64,000 nucleotides of DNA from the NCBI RefSeq assembly GCF_964340395.1, contig NC_135560.1, positions 62,001-126,000 of the forward strand, written 5' to 3'. The notes under the pieces are model-generated. The model did not search any database. It was not told where the DNA came from and saw only the letters and a program-made list of their open reading frames with translations. The stretch is from Glandiceps talaboti. Its lineage: Eukaryota; Hemichordata; Enteropneusta; Spengelidae. The first letter of the stretch is position 1. Each line of letters starts with the position of its first letter. The translations under genes and the position numbers were made by a program. Below are positions 34,112 through 45,454 of the stretch, piece after piece.

Positions 34112-36203
34112 CTAATAATAATAATAATAATATTTATTTCTTTAAAAACGCTTTACATGTAAAACAAAACATCTCAAAGCGCTTCACACAACTTTGTAAA
34201 AAGAATTAAAAAACCATCAATAAAATACATTCACTCAATAAAAAGGTGTGTCTTAAGATTTGATTTAAAAACATCAATATTTACGCTAAGACGGAGTGAA
34301 ACTGGTAGCCGATTCCAGAAACGCGGAGCACACACCGAAAAAGCCCTGTCTCCATAAAAAACCGTGTTGGCAATTGGCTGGTGAAGTGTATGAGCACCTT
34401 CGGTAGAGGAACGAAGGGTACGACCAGAAGAACGGATTTCTAACAGTTCTCTGAGATAAACAGGGGACATGTTACTTAAAACCTTGTATGTTAAACATAG
34501 AATTTTGAACTTTATCCGTTTTTGTATGGGCAGCCAATGTAAATTATGAAGTACTGGTGTAATATGGTCTGTTCTGGGTGTTTTCATGACTAGGCATGCA
34601 GCAGCATTCTGAATTGACTGGAGCTTATGGATTTGATAATCTGGCAGGCCATAAAGTAGAGAATTACAGTAGTCAAGTCGAGATGTAATGAACGCATGCA
34701 CTAATTTTTCTGTGGACCATTGATCTAAAAGATTACGGATTTTTCCTATTTTCCAAAGAGCAAAGGACGCTGACTTATACTAGCAATGTGAGATGTCATT
34801 GTCATTGATGCATCAAGTGTGACACCAAGGTCTCGAACAATCGAAGAAGAATGAACTATGGCACTCCCAACTTGTATGTCGCACTCCCATGGCCTGTCCC
34901 CATTTCCAAACTTCGAGGAGAATTTTATTACCTCTGTCTTGCCATCATTAAGTGCAAGCATGTTGTTATCCATCCACTGACGAATTTCGTAAATACATCC
35001 CTCAATTTGTTCACTTGGGACACAACCACCGGGGCACATGACAAACAGTTGGGAGTCATCACTGTCTTTATCAGTAGGATTGTCAACATGAATGTTAAAG
35101 TCACCAGCGGTAATAAGCTTCCCCTGTGAGCAAATTACATTCTCCAAGAGGGAGAAGAATTCGCGTAGAAAGTCATTAATACTCCCCTTTGGTGGCCGAT
35201 AGATGACGAGAAGACGAACAACAGATGATTGAATGTTAATGTCTCCATCAATGACTTCGAACGATTTAAACGACAGTGTCTTATTCGGTTTGAATTTTAA
35301 ATTTGATTTGGTGATAACAGCAGTGCCTCCTCCCTTTTGTTTTGCGCGTGGAACTTGGTATATGTTGTAACCGCTTAAGGATGATGATAACCGCGCTGTA
35401 ATGTTGTCGCTAGATTCTTTAAACCACGTTTCAGTTACCATAAATACATCAGTTTTATTCTGAATGATAGAATCGGACATAGACTGTAACTTCCCATTCA
35501 TGGATCTAGCATTCCATAAGGTAAACTGAACATTACGAGCTTTTAATAATGCAGATTCTCTGTGGAGAGTTACTAGATTCGACGTTTTGAGTGGTGCTGA
35601 CTTTGAAGGGAGAGGTTTTTAGCCTACTCCATGACTGGTTTGTTGGACTGCTAGTATGAAGTGGACTGAATGCTGACTGTGTGAAGACAGAATCCATAGA
35701 TGAGTCAATATGTTTGATGTGTTTAATTCATAACTGCGAAAGGTGAAACTATCGACGTTGATACTGTCACATTTGCAGCATAGCCACTGAACGTTCGATC
35801 GATGTAGAAGTTCATAGTCATGGGAACATAGTTCTATACATGATCTATGATGCTATATGTTGCATTCGTCACAACAAGCTCCTTCGCAGGACCAGGTAAC
35901 TGGACGGTCGCATAGACCACATGGGTAAATAGCAGGAGTTTTGCCCCTTGCGCCTGGGTTTGAATGAATGTCTCCGCTTAGTAGCAATATCAATGTTAAA
36001 AGTTTCATCTTACCGCGTCCATTTAACGATGGTTGGAATGGCTTATGGTATGGGGATTTGGACAGCTTGGTGGATATAAATGTTCCGGCAATGAATGAGA
36101 CGTCATTTGGAACACAAGTGTTGTGTATGTAAACACATATCAACACTGCAAGACATGTCAGAAGTACAGGTGAACGGCCTTGGTTCAACATGGCTGCCCA
36201 CAT
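34112..36203 (-). pseudogene. internally deleted L2-like LINE with 2A-like N-terminus
   Basis: The first frame (36203 to 35853) has a hydrophobic N-terminus, then LLLSGDIHSNPGA, similar to viral-type 2A peptides known in APE-type LINEs, and a PCGLC...CDEC zinc-binding start. Its frame is lost at 35853. The second frame (35501 to 34746) has endonuclease motifs (TETWF, YRPP, AGDFNIHVD), then jumps within DKDSDDSQLFV straight into the RT region after the YADD motif. All of RT fingers and palm are deleted. The third frame (34701 to 34231) is the RT C-terminus (LHWLPIQKRI, GDRAFSVCAPRFWNRLP). The tail is (ATT)n. Confidence 0.8.
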
Positions 36204-36450
36204 GCATGTACATGTAGATGACGACGAATCAGAACAGGGTAGGGTGACTGTTTCGGACTGTGTGCAGCAAAGTTTGGTTATAAGTTCATAGTTTTGTTAA
36301 CATCTCCAGAGGGAGGTGATGGTTCAACTTTCTGGGGTGGTCAACAAGTGTAATACTCAATTTTTAACAGGAAATTCTGTAATTTACGCTCTTCCTCCTT
36401 CCGGGTGTTGAAAATACGTGTTGGCGGTTGCTCGTGCGCCCTCTCACCAT

Positions 36451-36850
36451 CCAATTGAGGCAGGTTATTTTATATCTCTTGAGAAAAATGTGTTGTACCC
36501 AGTACAATCATTGGTTACGCTAGGGTTGTTAGTGGATTCAAAAACACAGTCCTTCGCTATACCAGAAAATAAGAAAATAAGATTTCTAGATTTGATAGAA
36601 AGTACATTATCAGAGAGGATGGTAGTTTTGCCGGTACTGCAGAAAATTATGGGCTAATGTATCTCTTTAATTTTGGCAATACCATGCGCGAGATTATATA
36701 TTAGACAGATGGCAAATGCGTGTGGAATAGCCAAAAAATGACGGCAGATCGCTGATCCCGATTAGAGGGCAACTCCGACAAGAAATAGAGCAATGGAAGG
36801 CTATCATAGAACAAGCAGGAAAATTCAAGAGGCCAACAGAGAGCCACTTA
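36451..36850 (+). pseudogene. DIRS/Ngaro reverse transcriptase, second part
   Basis: IEAGYFISLEKN and the LGLLVDSKTQSFAIPE segment continue the RT broken at 31634. Frame errors and stops follow (the open frame closes at 36655), but IEQWKAIIEQAGKF and RPTESHL are readable up to the TTAA at 36848. The coding sequence then continues beyond the MITE/piggyBac block at 41551. Confidence 0.75.
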
Positions 36851-38645
36851 ACCCTTTACTTCCTGTACAGCTTAGAGGGTATAAGACCCCCTAGTGCCTG
36901 GATTTTTTTAGAAAAACAATGCCAATATGCATTGATAAATGTTAAATTGCTCTAATTTCGTTTCTATGGTAACTAGTTCACAGTGTAAGGTAAGTATGTT
37001 ACAAATCATCAACATTTTATAACAATGTATCAACATTTGAAATTTGCTACTTTTATGCAAATTTTATGCAAATTATCAGCTATAGGCATACCTGCTTACC
37101 TCTGTCCCTACTATTCTTTACTGATTTACTCTAATTTACTCACCACTAGTATCTTTATTTCATTCCCCTTATATGACTTACTATTCTGACTAGGTTTTTT
37201 TTCTTTTTCTAGCTAGTTCCCTTCCAGCACAAGCAGGATCATCATAAGAATAGTCCTTCATGTAGTGATAACGATGAAAGCATGGGACAGGACACATCCT
37301 AACTTTGCACACTGAACAAATGTACTTCGTGTCTTTTCTCTGTTTGTGTACTTGGCACTTCGATGAAGTGTCTAAAATCCCTGGTGCATGTTGCAATTTA
37401 TGATCAAATCTGGCATCCTCACTTTGAGTAATGCTCTTCCGACCTGGCCTTTTCACAAAAGAACGACCAGCAATAAGCTGTTCACATAGTTGCCCTCTGA
37501 ACTGACGAAGGGTTGGTGGCTTATTGGGTTGGCTTTCTTGTTTAAAATGTAAGCATTGACAATGCATACTTCTAAGATGTACCAAAAGATCTGCAGGTAC
37601 AAAGTCAGCCCCTTCATATGCCGTTTGTAGGTGGACAAGCGTTGGTCAGCTAGATCAACGCCCCCCATGTACTTGTTGTATCTTTCAACAACTACTGGGC
37701 ATTGAACTAGCTGACATTCCCATGTGCCACGGACCTTGGCAGCTCTGATGATAGGTGTACTGTCATCACTTATAGGTAAGGTAGTTAGAGTATTCACTAC
37801 CCTAGAATCTCTCCAAGCTGTTGCAGTTAGTCTGCCTTTCTGCCAGTGTACAAACTCTCCATGAGTAAGACGCTTAACTACTGTCCTAGTGGGTTTCATT
37901 TCTGTGGGTAGTCCCTGTCTGTTTGGCCTAACAGTTCCACAAGCTAGTATTTTTTTACCTTGAAGCTTGGTAAACAGTGCTGGACTTGTATAGTAATTAT
38001 CACAGTACACTTTGTGTCCTTTGTTGTAATATGGATGGGTTAGATTCATGACTACACTTTCTGTTACAGAGCCCTCACTAACTTGTAGTTCTTTCCCTTG
38101 GTAAACTTTCAAGTTCAACACATACCCGGAAGTTGACTCTGCTAGGTTGAATACCTTTATTCCCCACTTAGTAGGTTTGTTTTTGATGTATTGTTTGAAT
38201 CCCAGCCGACCTTTAAATTTAATCATACTTTCATCCAAGGCTAGCTGTCTCTCCGGAGAATACATAGTTCTAAATCTCAGCAATATTCTGTCAACTACAG
38301 GTCGTATTTTACCAAGCCGGTCATACATAGGGTCATTCCGGTCTGTCACTAAGGCCAAAAAAAAATCTGGTTCTGGTCAGGGTAAACTTTCTAAAGTGGT
38401 GCAACGACGCGCGTTTATTTTTTTCCTAATTTTTTTTTTTTTTTTTTTTTTTTTTGCAAATTAGTAAATACACATTTTTGACACTTTACATGCTCTCGGA
38501 AGATGTCATACAACTCTGGAAGTTGGCACTGTTGTATGGCAAGTTTTGTACGATGCGGATCAATCATCCATCAGGGCATCACTAGTCACATTTACAAATT
38601 TATCTTATCGCCCAGTGATTTGCAGTTATAATCCCATCCAAGATA

Positions 38646-39626
38646 ACAAGCCATTGAGAATGACATAGTCCCTGCTATGATTGGGTTTTAAGGAATTAGC
38701 ACTACTCTGATCACGCAACAACACTTGTGAACCTAAATCAAACAGACTTAGATATGTTGTGTCTGCTTGTCGGACATGGAACATGCCTACAACAATAAAG
38801 GATTGGTCGGGTATGGGGGATCATATCAATATGAAAATGGATATGCAAATGTATGTCATAGAACACTGTCCTAATACCAACTCTGAATGAGATCTGTTCA
38901 AGCATGTCTGAGTTATGGCTTTGGACATGGAAAATTTGCAAACAAAATGGCTGCCAGGCAGCCATATTGGATCGTATCACAATGAAAATGGATATGCACA
39001 TGTATGTCATAGAACACTGTCCTAATACCAACTTTGAATGAGATCTGTTCAAGCATGTCTGAGTTATGGCTTTGGACATGGAAAATTTGCAAACAAAATG
39101 GCTGCCAGGCAGCCATATTGGATCGTATCACAATGAAAATGGATATGCACATGTATGTCATAGAACACTGTCCTAATACCAACTTTGAATGAGATCTGTT
39201 CAAGCATGTCTAAGTTATGGCTTTGGACATGAAAATTCACAAACAAAATGGCTGCCAGGCGGCCATATTGGATCGTATCATGACAACAATGAATATGCAC
39301 ATATATGCCATAGAACACTGTCCTAATACCAACTCTGAATGAGATTTGTTCAAGCATGTCTGAGTTATGGCTTTAGACAGGGAAAATTCACAAACAAAAT
39401 GGCTGCTAGGTGGCCATATTGGATCGTATCATAAAACAAATTGACGTGCATATGTATGCCATAGCATGTTGCCCCTGTACCAAGTTTGAAAAAAAATCGG
39501 TACAGGCATCTCCAAGAAACGGCTGCGGACGGACGGACGGACGGACGGACGGACGGACGGACGCACGGACGGACAGACGGAACCCAATCCATAAGTCCCC
39601 GTTCCGGACTTCGTCCGCGGGGACTA
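38646..39626 (+). mobile_element. family B repeat, copy 2
   Basis: Complete copy: AACAAGCCATTGAGAATGAC, TAGTCCCTGC (38666), core units of about 147 bp (four to five), a (GGAC)n tract (about 39529-39580), GGAACCCAATCCATAAGTCC and the 3' hairpin AAGTCCCCG...CGGGGACTA ending at 39626. It lies inside the Harbinger-like element, so it is the deepest level of that nest. Confidence 0.8.
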
Positions 39627-39776
39627 ATAATGAGTCTTGCCTTGCAACCACTGTATAATGTCATTGTGCAACTTGTAACGTTAAATAACGAGAAATAGGT
39701 CTGTCCAACGGACGTAGAGGAGGCAGTGTTTTCTTTCGTGCACCGTCCATCATCAGTCTGATACGCAGTCTGTATA

Positions 39777-39842
39777 CGCTACGATGTTCGACACGTCTTT
39801 CCATCTCATCGCAGATGGAAAGACGTGTCGAACATCGTAGCG
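39777..39842. repeat. 30-bp-arm perfect hairpin
   Basis: CGCTACGATGTTCGACACGT and the following bases are repeated inverted after a 6-base loop (39807-39812). It lies within the Harbinger-like element, outside the family B copy. Confidence 0.85.
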
Positions 39843-41139
39843 CATACATCCAGAGCTAACTGGTTATGCTACAGGAAAATCTTTGTATTCAGAAGGCAGA
39901 ACGAAACGATCACCAGAACTAAGAACACCTCGAAAGTCAGCTGAATTGATATCAACATTTCGGTATGCAACAGTACTAGAAGAAAAGGGTACCCGTTACC
40001 AAATAGAAGTGCGCCATCACACGAGTTAAATTTTTCCGCTAGCCTTGCATACAGTGTTGATCGACGGGGAATTGTAAATAAGGAACGGGATCGGGAAAGC
40101 AAAAATTATCGAAAAAAAAGGATCGACGTGGGGGTATTCAGGGCACGCGCGCGCTGACCAGAACCAGACATATTTTTTTTTTTGGCCTAATGTTTCGTTG
40201 TTGACAAAATGCAAATAACGAATTATCTGGCAATACAGTAGACGGGGCATGTGTCTTCCGAAAGCTGGAGTTTGTCAGTTAACCAGTTTTGAGACCAATA
40301 TTCCCGAAATGACCCTTTCTTATCAACTAACCCCATCGAGAGAGTAAGCCCAAGAAATACTTCGAACTGATCGGTAGTTATATCAACCCATTCAGACCTT
40401 CTGTTTTCAAGGTCACTACGTTTCTGACTAGCGTAACGGTTGGTTTCGGTTACGATGTCGCTAATCAACTCTGGGGTGAATAAACATTCGAACACTTCTC
40501 TAGCTGATTTACCTGACAAATCTTCCTTTATTTCGGGAGTTTCAGTGAAATCAAAGTTACCCTGTTCATCAAATTCATGAGATCATTCAACGTCGCTGTC
40601 ATTTCCGCTACTAGAACTGTCGAGGTCAGAGTTCGTGTCACTATCTTGACTGTTTATATTTCCGAGTTCTAAGTCCGATCCTATTTTGTTGTCGCTATCC
40701 CTATGTAATCATAGCCTGGCTAAAGGAATATCATCCTCTATATCTGACTCTGTAAAACCTTCAAAATCTGACTCTGAATCTGATGGTGAGAGAAAAATGT
40801 CTGCTACTCTATTCCATGATCTAAGTTCGTCGTCGTCAGCTGACGCCATTTTAAAAGTTCCGGGGTGAAAATTTACATCAAAGTTCAAAACACCCGCTCA
40901 AGCTTCCATGTTTGGCGGTAGATCACCGATAAATTACATATCATTATAAAGCTGACGTCAATCCCTAGCTAATTGAATTGATTATACCCCCCCCCCCCCT
41001 ATAAGAGAAAACGACGCCAATTCACGTGTCAAAGGTTATGTAGGGTTAGGGACCTTATAAATACTACGTATACATATACGGTCTCTGTGGGAAGTGATCG
41101 AGCGTACGGATAAAGACGCCCTCGGGCGGCAAAGGGTTA

Positions 41140-41550
41140 AGGTGATTCAAAATGCTCACATTCACTATTGCTATTTTGCTAGACGACATGTTTGTGAAAT
41201 GTATACTGGTTTTAAAACTTTATAAAAGCATCTGCAAACGCCTTAAAATGACCATTTTTCAGTCAGTTCCCTTCGGATTTACTTTGAGAGTTTTCGGGTA
41301 TTTCCGGTCCCACCTAGGCCACAGGATTTTGTGACATCATAGAGAGACATCGTAGCACGTAGCCTATGATGAGCGTAGTCAACAGGTGAATAAAACTCAA
41401 CAGCATTGTGAAAAAATACATTGCCGGTGGTTGTAATAGACATCAGTAAACAAAAACTACAGTCTCCATGTCTTATTAACCAACATTTACTGATATTTAC
41501 TCACACTTTCTGACTAATTGTCAGTGTCTGTGAGCATTTTGAATCACCTT
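41140..41550. mobile_element. mariner-like MITE (family C), copy 1
   Basis: Inverted ends AGGTGATTCAAAATGCTCA and TGAGCATTTTGAATCACCTT. TA occurs on both sides (41138-41139 and 41551-41552). Removing it restores the DIRS frame from RPTESHL into MMYTDSSNYRWG. A second copy lies at 57781-58078. The central sequences of the two copies are similar (GCTAGACGACATGTTTGTGA and related words, inverted in copy 2). A TA duplication suggests Tc1/mariner. Confidence 0.8.
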
Positions 41551-42374
41551 TAAATTTGATGATGTACACTGACTCCAGTAATTATAGATGGGGAGCAGTG
41601 GCGCACATTGATGGTGAAAAAGTTGTTATCGGGGCGATGTGGGAGGAAGGTGTGAAAGATGTACCAATAGTCAGAAAGGAGGCAGAAGCAGTATATAGGG
41701 CACTTATTGCCATTAAAGACCACATCGATAATAAGCATATCGATGTGTTTGTAGATGCACTGCCTGTAATACAAGCATGGCGAAAGGGTTCCCCCGGGGC
41801 AAGAGCTTATGGCCTTAACGATATTCTGAAGAAAGTGTTCAATTTCGATTTTGAGCATAATGTACGGCTTACAATGACTCATGTGGCTTCAGCTGACAAT
41901 GAAGCCGACTCACCATCACAGGATACTTCACTCTCAAATGTGATGCTGTCCAACAGTCCTAGGCATTGGGTGGAAAGTAAGTTTGGCCCACATCAGGTGG
42001 ATGCAATGGCAGATTGTTCAAATAAAAAGCTGCCCTGATACATAGCTCAGTTTTATCTGAATAAATGTGAAGGCGTGAACTTCTTTCAACATGACTTTAG
42101 TAGGGCTGATAAAATATATGTGTATCCGCCATTCAGTTTAGTACTCTCGGTCTTGAAGCATGTCATTGATCAAAGCTTCAATGCAACAGTGATTGTGCCG
42201 AGAGACCGTTTTCTGACATCGTATTGACCACTAGTCAGTCGGAGAGCTGTGAACATAGTGAAGATAGCTAGTAAAGGGGAAGTTGGAATCATTCAAGCCC
42301 CTTCCAGTAAAGGCTACATAGACCACCCCTTACCGAGTGACTTATATGTCGTCACCTTTGACGGGAGATCATAG
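41551..42374 (+). pseudogene. DIRS/Ngaro RNase H and following domain
   Basis: The frame has MYTDSSNYRWG (first catalytic Asp), EAEAVYRALI (Glu), VDALPVIQAW (Asp) and DNEAD (last Asp), a complete RNase H set. After a TGA at 42036-42038 the same frame continues with KIYVYPPFSLVLSVLKHV and VIVPRDRFLTSY, the domain that follows RNase H in DIRS-type elements. Another TGA follows near 42226, and the frame ends at TAG 42372-42374. It joins the RT encoded at 30640-31634 and 36451-36850. Confidence 0.82.
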
Positions 42375-42636
42375 AAATAGCGCCACCTAGAGTTTATTAT
42401 AGACGGAGTGCAAATAAAGTGAGTAAGCAGTAGCTATGTTTAACAATAGAAGCAGTAGCTATGTAAAGAAGCAAGAGAGAGGGCAACATACAACATAGTT
42501 GTATTTGGGATGATAATGTATATAGTAATAATTAAAATTCGTGAATAAATAAAGTGGAAAATATCATAGTTGTATTTTGTTGGCAGTGGTTTTATGAATG
42601 TTGAGAGGTTAAATTGATTTTTTATCTTTCGGGCAG
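42375..42636 (+). other. spacer, probable intron or leader before the YR gene
   Basis: No open frame. It ends in TTTATCTTTCGGGCAG, which fits a 3' splice site immediately before the zinc-finger coding sequence. Confidence 0.5.
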
Positions 42637-43878
42637 ATTTGTTGGATTTGTGGGGCAAAAAATGACGACCAAGCCAAATCATGTAAACTGTGCGCATCAA
42701 AGATGTTGACCTCAAGGGTGGAAGCCGACAGTCAAATCAATGTTGAAAGCATCGATCACAGAATACATGAGTTACTCGGGGAAAAATCAGCGTATGAGAA
42801 ACAAAAGGATCAACTCATTCAGCAATTCGAGGATTTTCTAGGAAAATTACCGACACCTAAAGCAGTAGTTGCGGCAGCTCCGGAAGATGCAGTAAGGTTT
42901 TTGGTTTTCAAAGATAAAGATGCCAAGACACAGGTACACCATCATAATTGTGTATATCTAGGACGGGTCAGGCCAGATGCCCTGTGATTGTCCAAAATGA
43001 CTGAGAGTTTGTACAGCCAAAAATATGGTATCAAAATTATCAGCTTATTTTCAAGCAATATGTTTAGGAACTCAGTTGCGTGTAGCAAACCCAGCCTGTT
43101 CGATCATGGTCCAGCGATACATCAAAAAGATATCTGAAGAGCAAGCTAAAGCATGTCACGGTTAAGCAGGCAAAGCCATTGTTCTTGCGTAAAATGATAG
43201 TTGTATTTGACCACATTCTGGCGTCAACCTCATCACCAAGCATATGTATACGCAAGAGATTTAGCTTTCTTAAAAATGCTATTCTTCTCAGGCGATCGGG
43301 CAGGGGATCTCGGGCAGGTAAAGTCATGGGAAATCCTCTATTTTCCTGATAATTCAGGGTTGATTTTTAAACACACATTTGGCAAGACCTTAAGAGGTGC
43401 AAACACAAATATGTTTGCCATTAAGAGGTGTTGAGACGTACGCCTATGCCCAGTCAATACTTTGGAACAGTATATCGAATGAGCTAGGAAGATAGGTGTA
43501 AATTTAAGCACAGGATATCTATTTCGACCAACAACACCAACGGGAAATGTCGAGAACAAGCCAATGTCTTCGCAAGTAATATATCAGCGATTAAAGGCAT
43601 ACCTTCAGGCTGTTAATCTGGACAATGGCGAGACGCCACACAGTTTAAGGAGTGCTTGCACAATTACTATGTCATTAGTAGGAGTTAACATTGAAGAAGT
43701 CATAAGACATGTAGGCTGGAAAGCAGAGAAAACAGCAAACCATTATACGAAGCTATCTGTAGTGTCATCCATTAGCCACCCCGAAAACAGGATTGAAGAA
43801 ATGCTCAAGAGTATACAACAGAAAACTTCGTATGAGAATATGGAGAAACTCACAGGGTTCACGGTTGCTTTCCAGTAA
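42637..43878 (+). pseudogene. tyrosine recombinase (DIRS/Ngaro YR) with N-terminal RanBP2-type zinc finger
   Basis: The first coding piece begins CWICGAKNDDQAKSCKLC, an exact C-x2-C-x3-N-x6-C-x2-C RanBP2-type finger. A coiled-coil segment and AAPEDAVRFLVFKDKDAKTQVHH follow, typical of the region before DIRS recombinases. A stop at 42985-42987 and frame changes interrupt the core-binding part. The catalytic part keeps FFSGDRAGDLG (Arg, about 43297), PHSLRSA (His 43639, Arg 43648), HVGW and HYTK (Tyr at 43744). Two in-frame TGA codons (43432-43434, 43480-43482) lie between. YR integrates circular cDNA without target duplication. All catalytic residues are present but the gene cannot be translated through. 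Confidence 0.88.
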
Positions 43879-44049
43879 AGCTATCAAACAGTAGAGAGAA
43901 ATATTACATGTCCGACTATAAATAATGCCACTGATGTGATAGTACGAAAAGAATGTTTACTTATAAATGTTGAGTGTACAGCGGAAAATAGCATAATCAG
44001 TGGGTATGTGAAAAAGTTAGTGATTAGAATAAAGCTTGTAAATATAAAA
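43879..44049 (+). other. 3' non-coding part of the DIRS-type element
   Basis: No gene. It lies between the YR stop and family A copy 3. The DIRS 3' part resumes after that copy, at 45455. Confidence 0.5.
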
Positions 44050-45350
44050 ATACCGCCAATGGCGTTGTAGCACAACTGTACAGTTTCTAAAAATGTTTAT
44101 CCATATGCTAGTCCATGCTAACAATAAGTGGTCATTTGTTGAATGACTACCCAGTTGCCTATCCAACCATGTTGCTATCTTTACGATATATGCTATCATT
44201 TGGCTGTTGCTATGGGCATGGTCATGTTGTTAGATATATTTGCATACATTTTTGCATGTTTTTGTTCACTTGTGTATGAATTCCTGATATCATCTTTTCA
44301 ATATACGTGATTATTTGGCTGTTGTTATGGGCATGGTCTTGTTGCTAGGCATATTTACATACATTTTTTGAATGTTTATTCAATTGTCTATTAATCCCCG
44401 TTGTTATCGTTGCAATATATGTGATCATTTGGCTGTTACTATGGGCATGGTCTTGTTGCTAGGTGCATTTGCATACATTTTTTGAATGTTTATTCATTTG
44501 TCTTTCTATTCCTGTTATCTTTGCAATATACATGATTATTTGGCTGTTACTATGGGCGTGGTGTTGTTGCTAGGCAAATTTACATACTTTTTATGAATGT
44601 TTATTCAATTGTCTATTAATCCCTGTTGTTATCTTTGTGAAATACACAACCACTTGGCTGTTGCTATGGGCGTGGTCATGGTTGCTAGGGTATTTACATA
44701 CATTTTTTAAATGTTTACCCATTTGCCTACCAGATGATGTTTCCATTTGACCAAAAGATATACTGCCATTTGGTCGTTGCTAAGGGCGTGGTCATGGTCG
44801 CTAGGGCCAATTTTGTCAAAATGTTTTTAAGAAAATCTGCAGAATTACACTTTCAGAAACATCTCACCAAGTTTCATACTCGGTGACAAAATACTTTTTG
44901 AGATATAAGTTTTTGATCAAAAATGAACATTTTTACACCTAATTTGCATATCAATCATGGACTCATTGTATGCTTAATATTTCTTCATCCATACATCCTT
45001 AGATACATTCTCATTAAATTTCAGCCCCATTTGCTCAGTACTTTTGGAATTATAGATTTTTAACCAAAAAGACACATTTTTAGCCCTAATTTGCATATCA
45101 CCGATGGAATCACCATGTCATGAACAAATCTTACTTTACACCCCCTTAAGAATGTTCCCACTAAATTTCGCACCAATCTGCCCAGTAGTTTCTGAGTGTA
45201 AGTTTTTTGACCAAAAATCACATTTTTTGACCCAAATCACACACCTGTGATGGATTATTCTGATTTGAACAATTTCCCAACTAGACACCCAAGGTAATGG
45301 ACTCACCAAATATCATGGCAATTGGTTCAGCAGTTTTTGACTTTAAGTTG

Positions 45351-45398
<48 letters not shown>

Positions 45399-45454
45399 GA
45401 TAGACAGACGCCGGGTGATCCCTATAGCACTACTGAACAAGTTCAGTTGTGCTA
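44050..45454 (+). mobile_element. family A repeat, copy 3
   Basis: TACCGCCAATGGCGTTG and TAGCACAACTG (44068) open the copy. About six core direct repeats of 115-120 bp follow, the longest array in the window. A (CA)n tract (about 45354-45392) and the hairpin ending GTTCAGTTGTGCTA (45454) close it. It is inserted in the 3' region of the DIRS-type element. Confidence 0.8.

Larger units (their letters stand above)
31635..36450 (-). mobile_element. chimeric LINE insertion (CR1-like 3' part joined to deleted L2-like element)
   Basis: The 6-bp repeat CCAATT flanks the whole block (31629-31634 and 36451-36456). Removing it restores the DIRS RT reading RIPIEAGYFISL. On the minus strand it comprises an L2-like element with 5' UTR, N-terminal ORF, endonuclease and RT tail ending at an (ATT)n tract (34112-34132), followed directly by a CR1-like endonuclease end and full RT. 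One pair of duplications around two unrelated LINEs suggests a single chimeric integration or a precise later insertion. Confidence 0.7.
38353..40187. mobile_element. PIF/Harbinger-like non-autonomous element inside piggyBac
   Basis: Terminal inverted repeats GGCCAAAAAAAAA followed by TCTGGTTCTGGTCAG occur at both ends, with a 4-base indel. They are flanked by TAA (38350-38352 and 40188-40190). The 3-bp TWA duplication and GGCC start fit PIF/Harbinger. Removing the element and one TAA restores the piggyBac frame exactly. It contains family B copy 2 and a hairpin, and no transposase. Confidence 0.85.
37190..40849 (-). pseudogene. piggyBac transposase (PGBD4-like), broken
   Basis: The start codon at 40849 opens an acidic Ser/Asp-rich N-terminus (MASADDDELRSW) with two in-frame TGA stops (40709-40711 and 40583-40585). 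AREVFECLFTPELI, ITTDQFEVFLGL and YLHFVNN mark the DDE_Tnp_1_7 N-terminal part, with a shift near 40240. After removal of the insertion at 38353-40187 the frame reads NNETLVTDRNDP into the catalytic part: LALDESMIKFKGR (first Asp), KVYCDNYYTS (second) and YMGGVDLADQR (third). A one-base shift near 37530 precedes the Cys/His-rich C-terminal zinc domain (YICSVCKVRMCPVPC). The enzyme cuts and pastes at TTAA. Confidence 0.88.
36852..41136 (-). mobile_element. piggyBac element
   Basis: TTAA target duplications flank the element (36848-36851 and 41137-41140). Ends are CCCTTTAC on the left and GCAAAGGG on the right, an inverted pair. It carries a piggyBac transposase on the minus strand and a younger Harbinger-like insertion. 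It inserted at the junction of DIRS coding sequence and the MITE at 41140-41550. Confidence 0.9.

Noticed and set aside
38738-39660. Repeated frames such as ...ISFKVGIRTVFYDIHVHIHF on the minus strand (also at 6016, 55483 and 63350)
   Set aside because: They follow the 147-bp core unit of family B, which happens to be a multiple of three. There is no sign of selection on protein.
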